From: Spirochaetota bacterium
Lineage (GTDB): Bacteria > Spirochaetota > Spirochaetia > DTKZ01
Direction: 5' to 3'
Assembly: GCA_029562045.1 (NCBI GenBank)
Contig: JAKQWJ010000206.1
Span: 1-5,304, forward strand
Length of the DNA stretch: 5,304 nt
Below, piece after piece: positions 1-5,304 of this stretch. Both the position numbers and the translations under genes were made by a program. Each line of letters begins with the position of its first letter. The first letter of the stretch is position 1. The notes beneath the pieces are model-generated. The model was given only the letters and a program-made list of their open reading frames with translations. It was not told the origin of the DNA and made no database searches.

Positions 1-629
1 GCCGCCAGGCCCTTCAGGAACTGCCTCCAGTCCGCTTCGGTGGCGAAGACATGTTCCTTGAGACCCACCAGCCAGCCGATGGTGGTGGCATGGGAGGCCG
101 GGTTGGCCATGACGATCTTGTCCTTCCAGTAGGGTTTGGTCAGGTCCTCGTAGCGGGTGGGGACATCGGCGGGCTTCACCACTTCCTTGTTGTAGATGAG
201 TCCGGCATACTCAATGCCGAAGAGGTAGATCCCGTCTTTTTTGGCCCAGTCGGGGTAATCCTTCGCCGTGGGGGAAGCGTAGGAGGTGAGGACCCCCCGT
301 TCCTTCAGCATCTCCAGCACCGGAAGGGGCGCCTGGATCACATCGGCCATGAGCTTCCCCGCCTCGAACTCGGTGAAGACCGTGGACAGGAACTTGGCGG
401 TGGAGATCCGGGTGTACTCGGCCTTGATCCCCGTGGATTTGGTGAAGGCCTCCAAAATGGGCTCGATGGCGGTGATATTGGCGTAGAAGGCGACCTTGTC
501 CTCCGCCGCCGGGGCCGCCGCCGGAGCGGCCGCTGCCGCCCCGGGTTTGGGGGCTTCCTTCGCCCCGCCGGCGAACAGGCCTCCCGCCAGGACACACAGA
601 ACCATAAAAACCGCAAACGCTTTTTTCAC
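1..629 (-). CDS. Extracellular (Fe3+-type) ABC transporter substrate-binding protein, N-terminal part
   Basis: The frame is open from a GTG at 629 to the window edge, giving 209 codons plus two bases; the C-terminus is missing. Residues 1-20 form a signal peptide (MKK, hydrophobic core, then LFA before GGAKE). C12 is not in a standard lipobox, so cleavage by signal peptidase I is more likely than lipidation, although spirochaetal lipoboxes are loose. Residues 24-43 are an Ala/Pro linker. The mature domain starts near residue 45 with VAFYANIT, then AFTKSTGIKAEY, ADVIQAPLP, FGIEYAGLIYNKEVVKP and a DLTKPYWKDKIVMANP stretch. These are the usual landmarks of family-1 periplasmic binding proteins of the AfuA/FbpA iron(III) type. 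The tyrosines that would bind ferric iron lie beyond the edge, so the ligand is inferred; polyamine, phosphonate or thiamine-type ligands are possible. Permease and ATPase genes would be expected to the left, outside the window. Confidence 0.87.
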   Translation of the reverse strand, partial: MKKAFAVFMVLCVLAGGLFAGGAKEAPKPGAAAAAPAAAPAAEDKVAFYANITAIEPILEAFTKSTGIKAEYTRISTAKFLSTVFTEFEAGKLMADVIQAPLPVLEMLKERGVLTSYASPTAKDYPDWAKKDGIYLFGIEYAGLIYNKEVVKPADVPTRYEDLTKPYWKDKIVMANPASHATTIGWLVGLKEHVFATEADWRQFLKGLA

Positions 630-637
630 CGTTACGT

Positions 638-644
638 CCTCCCC
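638..644 (-). promoter_or_regulatory. Ribosome binding site of the substrate-binding protein
   Basis: On the minus strand GGGGAGG lies 8 nt before the GTG at 629. It decides the start: another in-frame GTG at 650 lies upstream of this site and would add seven charged residues in front of the MKK signal-peptide start, which does not fit a secreted protein. Confidence 0.7.
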
Positions 645-677
645 TTTCACATTCTTTTCACTGTTTTTCGCCCGATC

Positions 678-706
678 AGGGTACCATGATCTTCTCCGGG
701 GGTCAA
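678..706 (-). promoter_or_regulatory. Candidate sigma-70-type promoter for the substrate-binding protein
   Basis: Read on the minus strand, TTGACC (706-701) matches the -35 consensus at 5 of 6 positions. It is followed after 17 nt by TACCCT (683-678), which matches the -10 consensus at only 3 of 6. Spacing and position, about 50 bp before the start codon, are right, but the weak -10 makes this a candidate only. Confidence 0.35.
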
Positions 707-868
707 TGAAAAACACCGCCCTTCCCGCCCGGCCTCTCCCGAAACACCGCCATCGGCACGCAGGCCGGTCTCCCCAATACATCTCCCGCACCTTTCGTGT
801 CTCCCGTCGCGCCCTGCCCCGCCTCCCCAAAAACGCTTTTTTGCGGTATCTTTTTATCCATAAACGGC

Positions 869-875
869 AAGGAGG
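869..875 (+). promoter_or_regulatory. Ribosome binding site that fixes the GTG start of the TIGR03546-like gene
   Basis: AAGGAGG (running on as AAGGAGGAGG to 878) lies 5 nt before GTG 881. It is nearly a perfect anti-Shine-Dalgarno match and outweighs the upstream in-frame ATG at 797, which has no such site. Confidence 0.8.
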
Positions 876-880
876 AGGCT

Positions 881-1417
881 GTGCCCATAAAATGGATCGT
901 TAAAATCGTGGTGGCCCTGAACAGCAACACCCGGCCCGGCGAGGTGGGCGCGGGAACGGCCTTCGGTTTTCTTTTGGCCTTCCTTCAGGGGTCCTGGGCC
1001 CTCCGTGTCCTGGCGCTGACCCTGACCTTCTTTCTCAAAATCAACAACGCTGCGCTGCTCCTCTCCCTGCTGCTCTTCATCCCCGTGGCCGCTCTGGCGA
1101 GCCCCCTCATGGACCTCCTGGGGGGCTTCATCCTGACCCTCCCGGCCCTGCAGGGGCTTTTCACCCGGCTCTACAACATGCCCCTCCTGCCCTTCACCCG
1201 GTTCAACAACACCCTGGTCATGGGGGGGCTGGCGACAGGCATTTTTCTGTGGCCGGCGGTTTTTTTCGGCGGAAAGGCCCTGGTGGTCTTGTACCGTACC
1301 CGGGTCCGGGACCGGATCGCCGATCACTGGGCGGTGAAGTGGTTCACCCGACTGCCCGGGGTATCGACCATCATCAGACTCGTCGGCAAGGCCATGGGCC
1401 TGTCCCGTCAGCTCTAG
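881..1417 (+). CDS. TIGR03546-family membrane protein of unknown function
   Basis: The product is 178 aa, starting at GTG after a strong ribosome binding site. It opens with a short amphipathic stretch (IKWIVKIVVALNSN) and a T-RPGEVGAGTAFGF motif at 17-30 that resembles the entry of DUF2062-type membrane domains. Hydrophobic segments follow at about 26-52, 57-90 and 111-139. The signature RFNNTLVMG lies at 107-115, and a basic tail (RTRVRDR, KWFTRLP) follows. This layout and the LNS-TRPG and FNNTLVMG motifs match what I know as TIGR03546, a small inner-membrane family found in few genomes and usually paired with TIGR03545. The partner follows after 9 nt, so the two are surely cotranscribed. 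Function is unknown; a role as a membrane partner of the large downstream protein is inferred. The in-frame ATG at 797 would add 28 residues without family resemblance. Confidence 0.85.
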   Translation: MPIKWIVKIVVALNSNTRPGEVGAGTAFGFLLAFLQGSWALRVLALTLTFFLKINNAALLLSLLLFIPVAALASPLMDLLGGFILTLPALQGLFTRLYNMPLLPFTRFNNTLVMGGLATGIFLWPAVFFGGKALVVLYRTRVRDRIADHWAVKWFTRLPGVSTIIRLVGKAMGLSRQL

Positions 1418-1421
1418 GAGG
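1416..1421 (+). promoter_or_regulatory. Ribosome binding site overlapping the upstream stop codon
   Basis: AGGAGG sits on the TAG stop of the preceding gene (1415-1417) and 5 nt before ATG 1427. This arrangement is typical of translational coupling within an operon. Confidence 0.75.
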
Positions 1422-1426
1422 CCCCC

Positions 1427-3484
1427 ATGTCTGTACCCTCCCTTTTCAGAAAGCGCTACACCGAGAAAGCACTGCAGAAAAAGATCCTTGCCCGCATACC
1501 CATTGCCCGGGACAGGGACTATCTGGAGGGGCTCTTTCTCCGGGGCGAGGACGGCAGGTACGGGATCGACCCCGGGATGCGGCCGTCGAAGGCGGAACGG
1601 AAGCGCCTGAAGTCCCTGGCCAAGGCGGTGAAGGCCAACCGGGGAGTCATCAAAGCGCCGAAACTGGCGGCGGCGCTGGTCCTCCTGGCCGCGGTGGCGG
1701 GCGGCTATTTCCTGTTCCGCAACCTGGTGGCCAGGAAAGCCCTGGAGGCGGGGCTGGAGGCGGTTTTTCAGGCCCGGGCCAGGGTGGAGGGCATGGACTT
1801 CGACCTCTTCGGCGCCCGGGTTGCCTGGACTCGGCTGGAAGTGGCCGACCGGGACCGCCCCATGAAGAACCTCTTCGAGCTGGGCCCCACCCGGGCGGAA
1901 CTGAACGGCCAGGCCCTGCTGCGGCTGCGTTTCGTGGTGGAGACCATCGAAAGCCGGGACATCCGCTGGAACACGGACCGGAAAACTTCCGGAGCCCTTC
2001 CCGGCGCCCCCAAGCCGGAGAAGGAGGGCCCGGGGCTCCTGGACAAGGCCGGGGCCTCGGTGATGGGCGCCCTCTCCTCGGTGGATGTGGAGGCCCTGAT
2101 CCAGGAGGAGTACGAGAAGCTGGCCTCCCCCAGGGCGGCGGAAAAAGCCCGGGCGGAGATGGAGGCCCGGAAGGACGCCCTGGAGCGTAAATCGGCGGCG
2201 CTGAAAGAGAAGATCCGCGCCGCCTCCGGACCCGCCGGGGAACTCAGGGCTGTGGACATCGGGTCCATAAAGACCCCCGAAGCGGCGGCCTCCGCCCTGG
2301 CCAAGGCCAACGCGGCCCTCCCGGCGGTCCGGGAGCTGGCGGCTTCGGCGGAAGACCTGCGCCGGGAAATCGACGGGGCGGTCCGGGAGGCAGCGGAGGC
2401 GAAAAAGGCCCTGGAGAAGGCCCTGGATGACGACTACGCCCGGGTGGAGGCCCTGACGGGTCTCTCCGGCGGGGACTCTGTTTCGCTGGCCAGGGGCCTC
2501 TTCGCGGGCTACGCCTCGGAGAGTCTGGGAGTCTGGTACGGCTATGGGCGGCGGGCCCTGGAGGCGGCCCGGAATCTGACCCGGGAAAAAGGGGGCACGG
2601 CGAAACCCGCCCCCCGGACGGCTTTCCAGGGGAGGGACATTCCCTTTCCCGTCCGGGATGCCCTGCCCCGGTTCTGGATAAAGAACTTCGCCTTCTCCAC
2701 CGCGTCGGCCCCGCTGGTGACGGGCCGGGCGGAGGACATCACCGGGGAGCCGGACCTGGTGGGGAAGCCCGCCCGTTTCACCGCCTCCTATGAAAACCGG
2801 GAAATCCGCCTGGGCCTGGAGGGGCTTCTGGACCTCAGGAAAGAGGCGACGGTGGAAGCGGACCTGGGCCTGAAAACCGCGGGCTTTCCCGTCCGGGCGG
2901 CCCCGCCTTCCCCGGTCCTGACCATCGCCTCTTTGGAAGGCCCCCTGGAGCTGGAAGCCCGGATGCGCCTCCTCCCCGGAGGGGCCATGGACGGGCGGCT
3001 GGAGGGAGCCCTCCTCCGTCCCCGGGTGACCCGGCAGGGAAAGGGCGACAGAGTATCGGACCTGGCCTACGGGGTCCTGTCCGGGGCCCGGCGGGTGGAC
3101 ATCACGGCCCGCTTCTCTGCCGGGCCGGGCCGGGGAATGGACCTGTCCCTGTCCTCCTCCCTGGACGCGGCTCTGAAGGAGGGACTGTCGGCCTATATCA
3201 AGGATGAAGAGAAAAAGCTGAAGGCCCGGGCGAAGGCGGCCCTGCAGGACCGGCTGAACGAAGCCCTGGCGGAAAACGAAACGCTCCGGGCGGGCATCGA
3301 GGAGGCCAGGAAGATCGCCGGCGGGGATATGGCGGAAGCGGGAGCCCTCTCCTCGGGGGTGGAGGGCAAAAAGAAGGAGATCGAAAAACGCGGGGAGGAG
3401 CTGAAAAAGCAGGCCGCCGACAGCCTTCTGGAAAAGCTGCCGGGGAAGGTCCCGGGTAAGCTGCCGGCGGTGCCGAAGTTTTAG
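1427..3484 (+). CDS. TIGR03545-family envelope protein with N-terminal anchor and coiled coils
   Basis: The product is 685 aa. Residues 1-76 are basic and polar; one membrane segment follows at about 78-98 (KLAAALVLLAAVAGGYFLF). After it come the family landmarks: ALEAGLEAVFQARARVEGMDF (105-125), DRPMKNLFELG (143-153) and RKTSGALP (185-192). Residues 227-268 and 311-343 are Ala/Glu/Lys-rich coiled coils. The segment SLARGLFAGYASESLGVWYG (about 353-372) and the stretch GRDIPFP...FWIKNF (401-420) also fit the family. A beta-rich part follows, then a final charged coiled coil (584-665) and a Lys/Pro tail. I read it as TIGR03545, the usual partner of TIGR03546, known only from bacteria with an outer membrane. 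The anchor followed by a domain measuring 'amphipathic strand' segments recalls AsmA-like proteins, so a role in envelope assembly or lipid transport is a guess. The cytoplasmic head before the anchor is longer than I expect. Composition is very GC-rich, as in the preceding gene. Confidence 0.85.
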   Translation: MSVPSLFRKRYTEKALQKKILARIPIARDRDYLEGLFLRGEDGRYGIDPGMRPSKAERKRLKSLAKAVKANRGVIKAPKLAAALVLLAAVAGGYFLFRNLVARKALEAGLEAVFQARARVEGMDFDLFGARVAWTRLEVADRDRPMKNLFELGPTRAELNGQALLRLRFVVETIESRDIRWNTDRKTSGALPGAPKPEKEGPGLLDKAGASVMGALSSVDVEALIQEEYEKLASPRAAEKARAEMEARKDALERKSAALKEKIRAASGPAGELRAVDIGSIKTPEAAASALAKANAALPAVRELAASAEDLRREIDGAVREAAEAKKALEKALDDDYARVEALTGLSGGDSVSLARGLFAGYASESLGVWYGYGRRALEAARNLTREKGGTAKPAPRTAFQGRDIPFPVRDALPRFWIKNFAFSTASAPLVTGRAEDITGEPDLVGKPARFTASYENREIRLGLEGLLDLRKEATVEADLGLKTAGFPVRAAPPSPVLTIASLEGPLELEARMRLLPGGAMDGRLEGALLRPRVTRQGKGDRVSDLAYGVLSGARRVDITARFSAGPGRGMDLSLSSSLDAALKEGLSAYIKDEEKKLKARAKAALQDRLNEALAENETLRAGIEEARKIAGGDMAEAGALSSGVEGKKKEIEKRGEELKKQAADSLLEKLPGKVPGKLPAVPKF

Positions 3485-3497
3485 GGGTTGATGGGCA

Positions 3498-3538
3498 AGG
3501 CCTTGTCTGCGGAGCAAGGCCTCATCTGTGAGACAAGG
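3498..3538. repeat. Two mutually exclusive hairpins after the TIGR03545-like gene
   Basis: AGGCCTTG (3498-3505) pairs perfectly with CAAGGCCT (3515-3522). CCTTGTCT (3501-3508) pairs perfectly with AGACAAGG (3531-3538). The two 8-bp stems share bases 3501-3505 and cannot both form. They begin 14 bp after the stop codon. No T-tract follows, so this is not a classical intrinsic terminator, though transcript end protection or Rho-assisted termination is possible. Confidence 0.6.
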
Positions 3539-3571
3539 ACTCCGCCCTGGGAGGAGGGCCGCGGGTAGTCC
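3537..3571. repeat. Nested inverted repeat in the convergent gap
   Basis: GGACT (3537-3541) pairs with AGTCC (3567-3571). Inside it GCCCT (3544-3548) pairs with AGGGC (3555-3559) around a 6-nt loop. The arms are short, so each alone is weak evidence; together they extend the structured stretch between the two convergent genes. Confidence 0.35.
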
Positions 3572-3596
3572 CAAAAGGGCAGCCCGGCTCCCCCCG

Positions 3597-3619
3597 GGGG
3601 CCGGACCTTCACCGGCCCC
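3597..3619 (-). terminator. GC-only stem-loop directly after the ATPase stop codon
   Basis: GGGGCCGG (3597-3604) pairs perfectly with CCGGCCCC (3612-3619) around the loop 3605-3611, right next to the stop codon at 3620-3622. A second strong stem overlaps it: CCGGC (3584-3588) plus CCCC (3590-3593), pairing with GGGG (3596-3599) and GCCGG (3600-3604) with one bulged T. On the minus strand only a TTTT (3576-3573) follows, 7 nt beyond the second stem, so classical intrinsic termination is doubtful despite the very stable hairpin. Confidence 0.5.
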
Positions 3620-4834
3620 TCAAGCCCATTCCTCCGCCAGAAGGAAATCCCGGATGTTTCTGTGCCTGATGCCCTCTCTACTTCTGTCTATCTCGTCAAG
3701 GGAGAGCACATACTTGGGAAAGTTGTCCCGGATGCCCTCGTAGGCGCCGAACTCCCGCCGCAGGGTTTCTTCGCCGGCCAGAAGATAGGCCACCTGCACA
3801 TAGAGCTTCTCCCCCCCTTTACTGCAGACAAAATCAATCTCCCTGTCCCCCGCCCTTCCCACTGTAACAGTGTAGCCCCGGCGCAGAAGCTCCATGAAGA
3901 CGATATTTTCCAGGACCAGATTGATATCCCGCATATTGCCGCCGAAAACGGCCTCGCGGATTCCATGATCGGCAATGTAGTATTTTTCGTTTATTGAAAG
4001 GATTTGCCGGCCCGGCAGATCCTCCCGCCTCACCTGGTGGAAGAGACAGGCCTCGCAGCAGTAATGCAGATAGTTCAGCACAGTTTCGGTGGCCACAACC
4101 CGCCTCTCTTTCCTGAAATATTTCACCACCGATGTGGCGGAGAAGGTCGTTCCGATATGAGCCATGACAAAGGCGATTACCCGTTCCAGCAGATCCACAT
4201 CCCGGACCTTATGGCGTTTCACGATATCTTTAAGCTGAACGGAATTGAACAGATCCCTGAGATACTGTTTTGACGGCTCCTCCGCGTAGTGAAGGTTGGC
4301 CAGATAGGGCATCCCGCCGGCGGTAATATAGGCCTGAAAGCAATTCTCCGGGGTGGAGTCCGGCTTCTTTCGTGTGTACAGATCCAGGAATTCGGCAAAA
4401 GAAAAGGGATAGACCCTGAACTCCACGAACCGGCCACCCAGATAGGTCGCCAGCTCACCGGAAAGCAGTGTCGCGTTGGAGCCGGTAATATAGATGTCAC
4501 AGTCCAGGCTGACCCGAAGGGAATTGACGCACCTCTCCCAGGCGTTCACTTCCTGAATCTCATCCAAAAAAATATAGACCTTGCCCTCGATCGCTCCTGC
4601 CATTTTAAGGATCTCCTCATGGAGAGCCTCGGCAGTGAGAAGGCGGGAAAAACTTAGATCCTCAAAATTGAATGAGATGAACTGAGCCCGGCTTACCCCC
4701 GAGGCAGCCAGTTCGTCCTTTATGAGGTCCAGCATGACCGACTTTCCGCTGCGGCGAATTCCGGTGAGAACCTTAACGAGTTCGCCCCCCATAAAGGGAC
4801 GAATTCTCTTTACATACATTTCCCGTTTGAGCAT
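3620..4834 (-). CDS. AAA_14/DUF4143 family ATP-binding protein
   Basis: The complete protein is 404 aa. The N-terminal AAA domain has a Walker A motif GIRRSGKS (25-32), a Walker B motif VYIFLDEIQ (86-94) and a sensor-like IYITGSNATLLS (114-125). LGGRFVEFRVYPFSFAEFL (132-150) is the hallmark stretch of this family and holds a likely arginine finger at R135. The DUF4143-type region runs from about 190 with DLFNSVQLKDIVKRHKVRD, a probable winged-helix part (to about 290), and a C-terminal restriction-nuclease-like fold with E315, EIDFV (332-336) and YVQVAY (345-350). The usual nuclease lysine is replaced in QVAY, so it is probably not catalytic. Such proteins are widespread, often multi-copy and lack a settled function; cytoplasmic location is expected. 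The start is supported by AAGGAG 9 nt upstream. It stands alone, convergent with the preceding operon, and its GC content is clearly lower (32 of 60 bases at 4321-4380 against 42 of 60 at 3001-3060), which suggests separate acquisition. Confidence 0.93.
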   Translation of the reverse strand: MLKREMYVKRIRPFMGGELVKVLTGIRRSGKSVMLDLIKDELAASGVSRAQFISFNFEDLSFSRLLTAEALHEEILKMAGAIEGKVYIFLDEIQEVNAWERCVNSLRVSLDCDIYITGSNATLLSGELATYLGGRFVEFRVYPFSFAEFLDLYTRKKPDSTPENCFQAYITAGGMPYLANLHYAEEPSKQYLRDLFNSVQLKDIVKRHKVRDVDLLERVIAFVMAHIGTTFSATSVVKYFRKERRVVATETVLNYLHYCCEACLFHQVRREDLPGRQILSINEKYYIADHGIREAVFGGNMRDINLVLENIVFMELLRRGYTVTVGRAGDREIDFVCSKGGEKLYVQVAYLLAGEETLRREFGAYEGIRDNFPKYVLSLDEIDRSREGIRHRNIRDFLLAEEWA

Positions 4835-4843
4835 CAGATATAA

Positions 4844-4849
4844 CTCCTT
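4844..4849 (-). promoter_or_regulatory. Ribosome binding site of the ATPase gene
   Basis: AAGGAG on the minus strand lies 9 nt before ATG 4834, in an otherwise AT-rich leader. Confidence 0.7.
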
Positions 4850-4861
4850 CTTTGCGGCAAT

Positions 4862-4887
4862 TTCAGTTTAATTCACTTACAACTGAA
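4862..4887. promoter_or_regulatory. Operator-like inverted repeat inside the ATPase promoter
   Basis: TTCAGTT (4862-4868) and AACTGAA (4881-4887) form a perfect 7-bp inverted repeat with a 12-nt centre. It spans the candidate -10 and the spacer and touches the -35, where a dimeric repressor would block RNA polymerase. A further AACTGA half-site occurs at 4921-4926. Function is inferred. Confidence 0.4.
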
Positions 4888-4893
4888 TCACAA
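4865..4893 (-). promoter_or_regulatory. Candidate promoter of the ATPase gene
   Basis: On the minus strand TTGTGA (4893-4888) and TAAACT (4870-4865) each match the -35 and -10 consensus at 4 of 6 positions, with ideal 17-nt spacing. A transcript starting near 4858 would have a leader of about 24 nt that carries the ribosome binding site. The surroundings are AT-rich (20 G/C in 60 bases at 4861-4920). Confidence 0.45.
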
Positions 4894-5155
4894 TGGGAGT
4901 TGGGTGTTTTTGTAGGATATAACTGATATATTTTGCAAACAGCGTCGTCCGCTGAATGAGGTTGTTTGATGCTAAAAGTATCACCTCGTGATGGCTCGTA
5001 TCGTCGAGGCCCGTTGTTCTAGCTGTGCGGCGTCTTTTTTCCTATTTGTGAGACTATACAGCCAGATTCTCCAGGCTCAAGGCCACATAAGGGTGGTCCG
5101 GGCGACCGAGGCGGAGTAACCGGGCGGTCCGGCGTAGGGGAAAGGCTCCTGGGGA

Positions 5156-5168
5156 CCCCGCGGCGGGG
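5156..5168 (-). terminator. Small GC hairpin after the permease stop codon
   Basis: CCCCG (5156-5160) pairs with CGGGG (5164-5168) around a 3-nt loop, 13 nt beyond the stop codon at 5182-5184. There is no adjacent T-tract on the minus strand (only TTT further on), so a termination role is tentative. Confidence 0.25.
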
Positions 5169-5181
5169 GAGGCACAGCGGG

Positions 5182-5304
5182 CTATTTCGCGGGGATGCTC
5201 ACCAGGTTCTTTTTCAGGTACTGGTCCAGCAGAACCGCCAGCAGGATGATGACCCCTTTGGCCACCAGCTGAAAATGGGCGTCCACCGCCATCAGATTGA
5301 AGCC
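5182..5304 (-). CDS. Monosaccharide ABC transporter permease (RbsC/MglC-like), C-terminal 40 residues
   Basis: The minus-strand frame is open from the window edge to TAG at 5184-5182. The peptide starts GFNLMAVDAHFQLVAKG, continues with the membrane segment VIILLAVLLDQYL and ends KKNLVSIPAK. A GxN...V...Q...KG-IILLAV-LD pattern followed by a short basic tail is the standard C-terminus of BPD_transp_2 family permeases for ribose, galactose, xylose and similar sugars. The substrate cannot be told from this part. In such operons the permease is usually the last gene, after the binding protein and the double ATPase; the long non-coding stretch that follows agrees with an operon end here. Confidence 0.8.
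   Translation of the reverse strand, partial: GFNLMAVDAHFQLVAKGVIILLAVLLDQYLKKNLVSIPAK

Larger units (their letters stand above)
630..880. other. Divergent intergenic region
   Basis: This spacer of 251 bp separates the leftward binding-protein gene from the rightward TIGR03546/TIGR03545 operon and should hold both promoters. The minus-strand candidate is listed separately. For the plus strand only a T-rich patch (838-857) with TATCTT at 847-852 stands out as a possible -10, and I find no matching -35. A 7-bp inverted repeat (CCGGCCT 729-735, AGGCCGG 762-768) has a 26-nt loop and may be chance in GC-rich DNA. No gene is seen here. Confidence 0.6.
4835..5181. other. Spacer between permease and ATPase genes, with hairpin cluster and GC step
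   Basis: No gene is supported in this 347-bp spacer. Next to the ATPase it holds that gene's promoter and ribosome binding site. Between 4917 and 5011 short perfect hairpins follow each other: ATATA/TATAT (4917-4931), CAGCG/CGCTG (4940-4954), ATCAC/GTGAT (4980-4992), and a bulged GGCTCG/CGAGGCC (4993-5011). On the minus strand the ATCAC hairpin is followed by ACTTTT, a weak terminator-like pattern for the permease operon. From about 5091 the DNA turns very GC-rich and has two near-identical copies of GGTCCGG(G)CG (5095-5104, 5126-5134). Confidence 0.55.

Noticed and set aside
51..689. 212-codon plus-strand frame opposite the substrate-binding protein gene
   Set aside because: It is Gly/Arg-rich with no motifs and is the antisense shadow of a clear binding-protein frame.
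615..842. 12-bp direct repeat AAACGCTTTTTT at 615-626 and 831-842
   Set aside because: The first copy is the Lys-Lys-Ala-Phe signal-peptide codons of the binding protein; a shared T-tract makes chance likely.
797..880. Upstream ATG start for the TIGR03546-like gene, adding 28 residues
   Set aside because: There is no ribosome binding site at 797 and no family resemblance in the extension, whereas GTG 881 has AAGGAGG at 5-nt spacing.
1249..2190. 313-codon plus-strand frame overlapping both envelope genes
   Set aside because: Its Gly/Pro/Arg composition is typical of an out-of-frame reading in GC-rich DNA; the overlapping frames carry the family motifs.
854..3574. 906-codon open frame on the minus strand opposite the TIGR03546/TIGR03545 operon
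   Set aside because: It is Gly/Pro/Arg/Gln-rich without domains and lies antisense to two genes with recognisable family motifs and ribosome binding sites. High GC content removes stop codons from such shadow frames.
4866..5018. 51-codon open stretch on the minus strand between permease and ATPase genes
   Set aside because: It has no ATG, GTG or TTG in frame and no recognised similarity. At most it could be a gene remnant, which the sequence alone does not show.
3619..5083. Short similar sequence CTCAAG at both edges of the low-GC island as target-site duplication
   Set aside because: Only 6 bp match and neither copy sits exactly at a border; too short to call an insertion scar.

Overview
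The window looks like chromosomal DNA from a GC-rich, outer-membrane-bearing bacterium, most likely a spirochaete of the Treponema/Spirochaeta type. The support is a binding protein whose N-terminus ends in LFAGGAKE (a style common in spirochaetal solute-binding proteins) and a TIGR03546/TIGR03545 gene pair, families confined to bacteria with an outer membrane. The phylum assignment is an inference from protein style, since no rRNA or tRNA is present.

Layout, left to right: (i) 1-629, minus strand, the N-terminal two thirds or so of an extracellular (iron(III)-type) ABC substrate-binding protein, cut by the window edge; (ii) 630-880, a divergent intergenic region; (iii) 881-1417 and 1427-3484, plus strand, a tight two-gene operon of a small multipass membrane protein (TIGR03546-like) and a large single-anchor protein with coiled coils (TIGR03545-like); (iv) 3485-3619, a 135-bp convergent gap made almost entirely of inverted repeats, including two pairs of mutually exclusive hairpins; (v) 3620-4834, minus strand, a complete AAA_14/DUF4143 ATPase of clearly lower GC content; (vi) 4835-5181, a spacer whose left part is AT-rich and carries a promoter/operator-like element and a run of small hairpins, while its last ~90 bp return to high GC; (vii) 5182-5304, minus strand, the C-terminal 40 residues of a monosaccharide ABC transporter permease.

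The two transporter fragments belong to operons that extend beyond the window. The TIGR03546/TIGR03545 pair is the most interesting complete unit: a conserved but uncharacterised envelope module whose large partner has the architecture of an inner-membrane-anchored periplasmic protein, here with an extra ~76-residue basic cytoplasmic head. The ATPase looks like a separately acquired single gene with its own promoter. I see no CRISPR array, no complete insertion sequence, no tRNA/rRNA and no convincing defence or toxin system.
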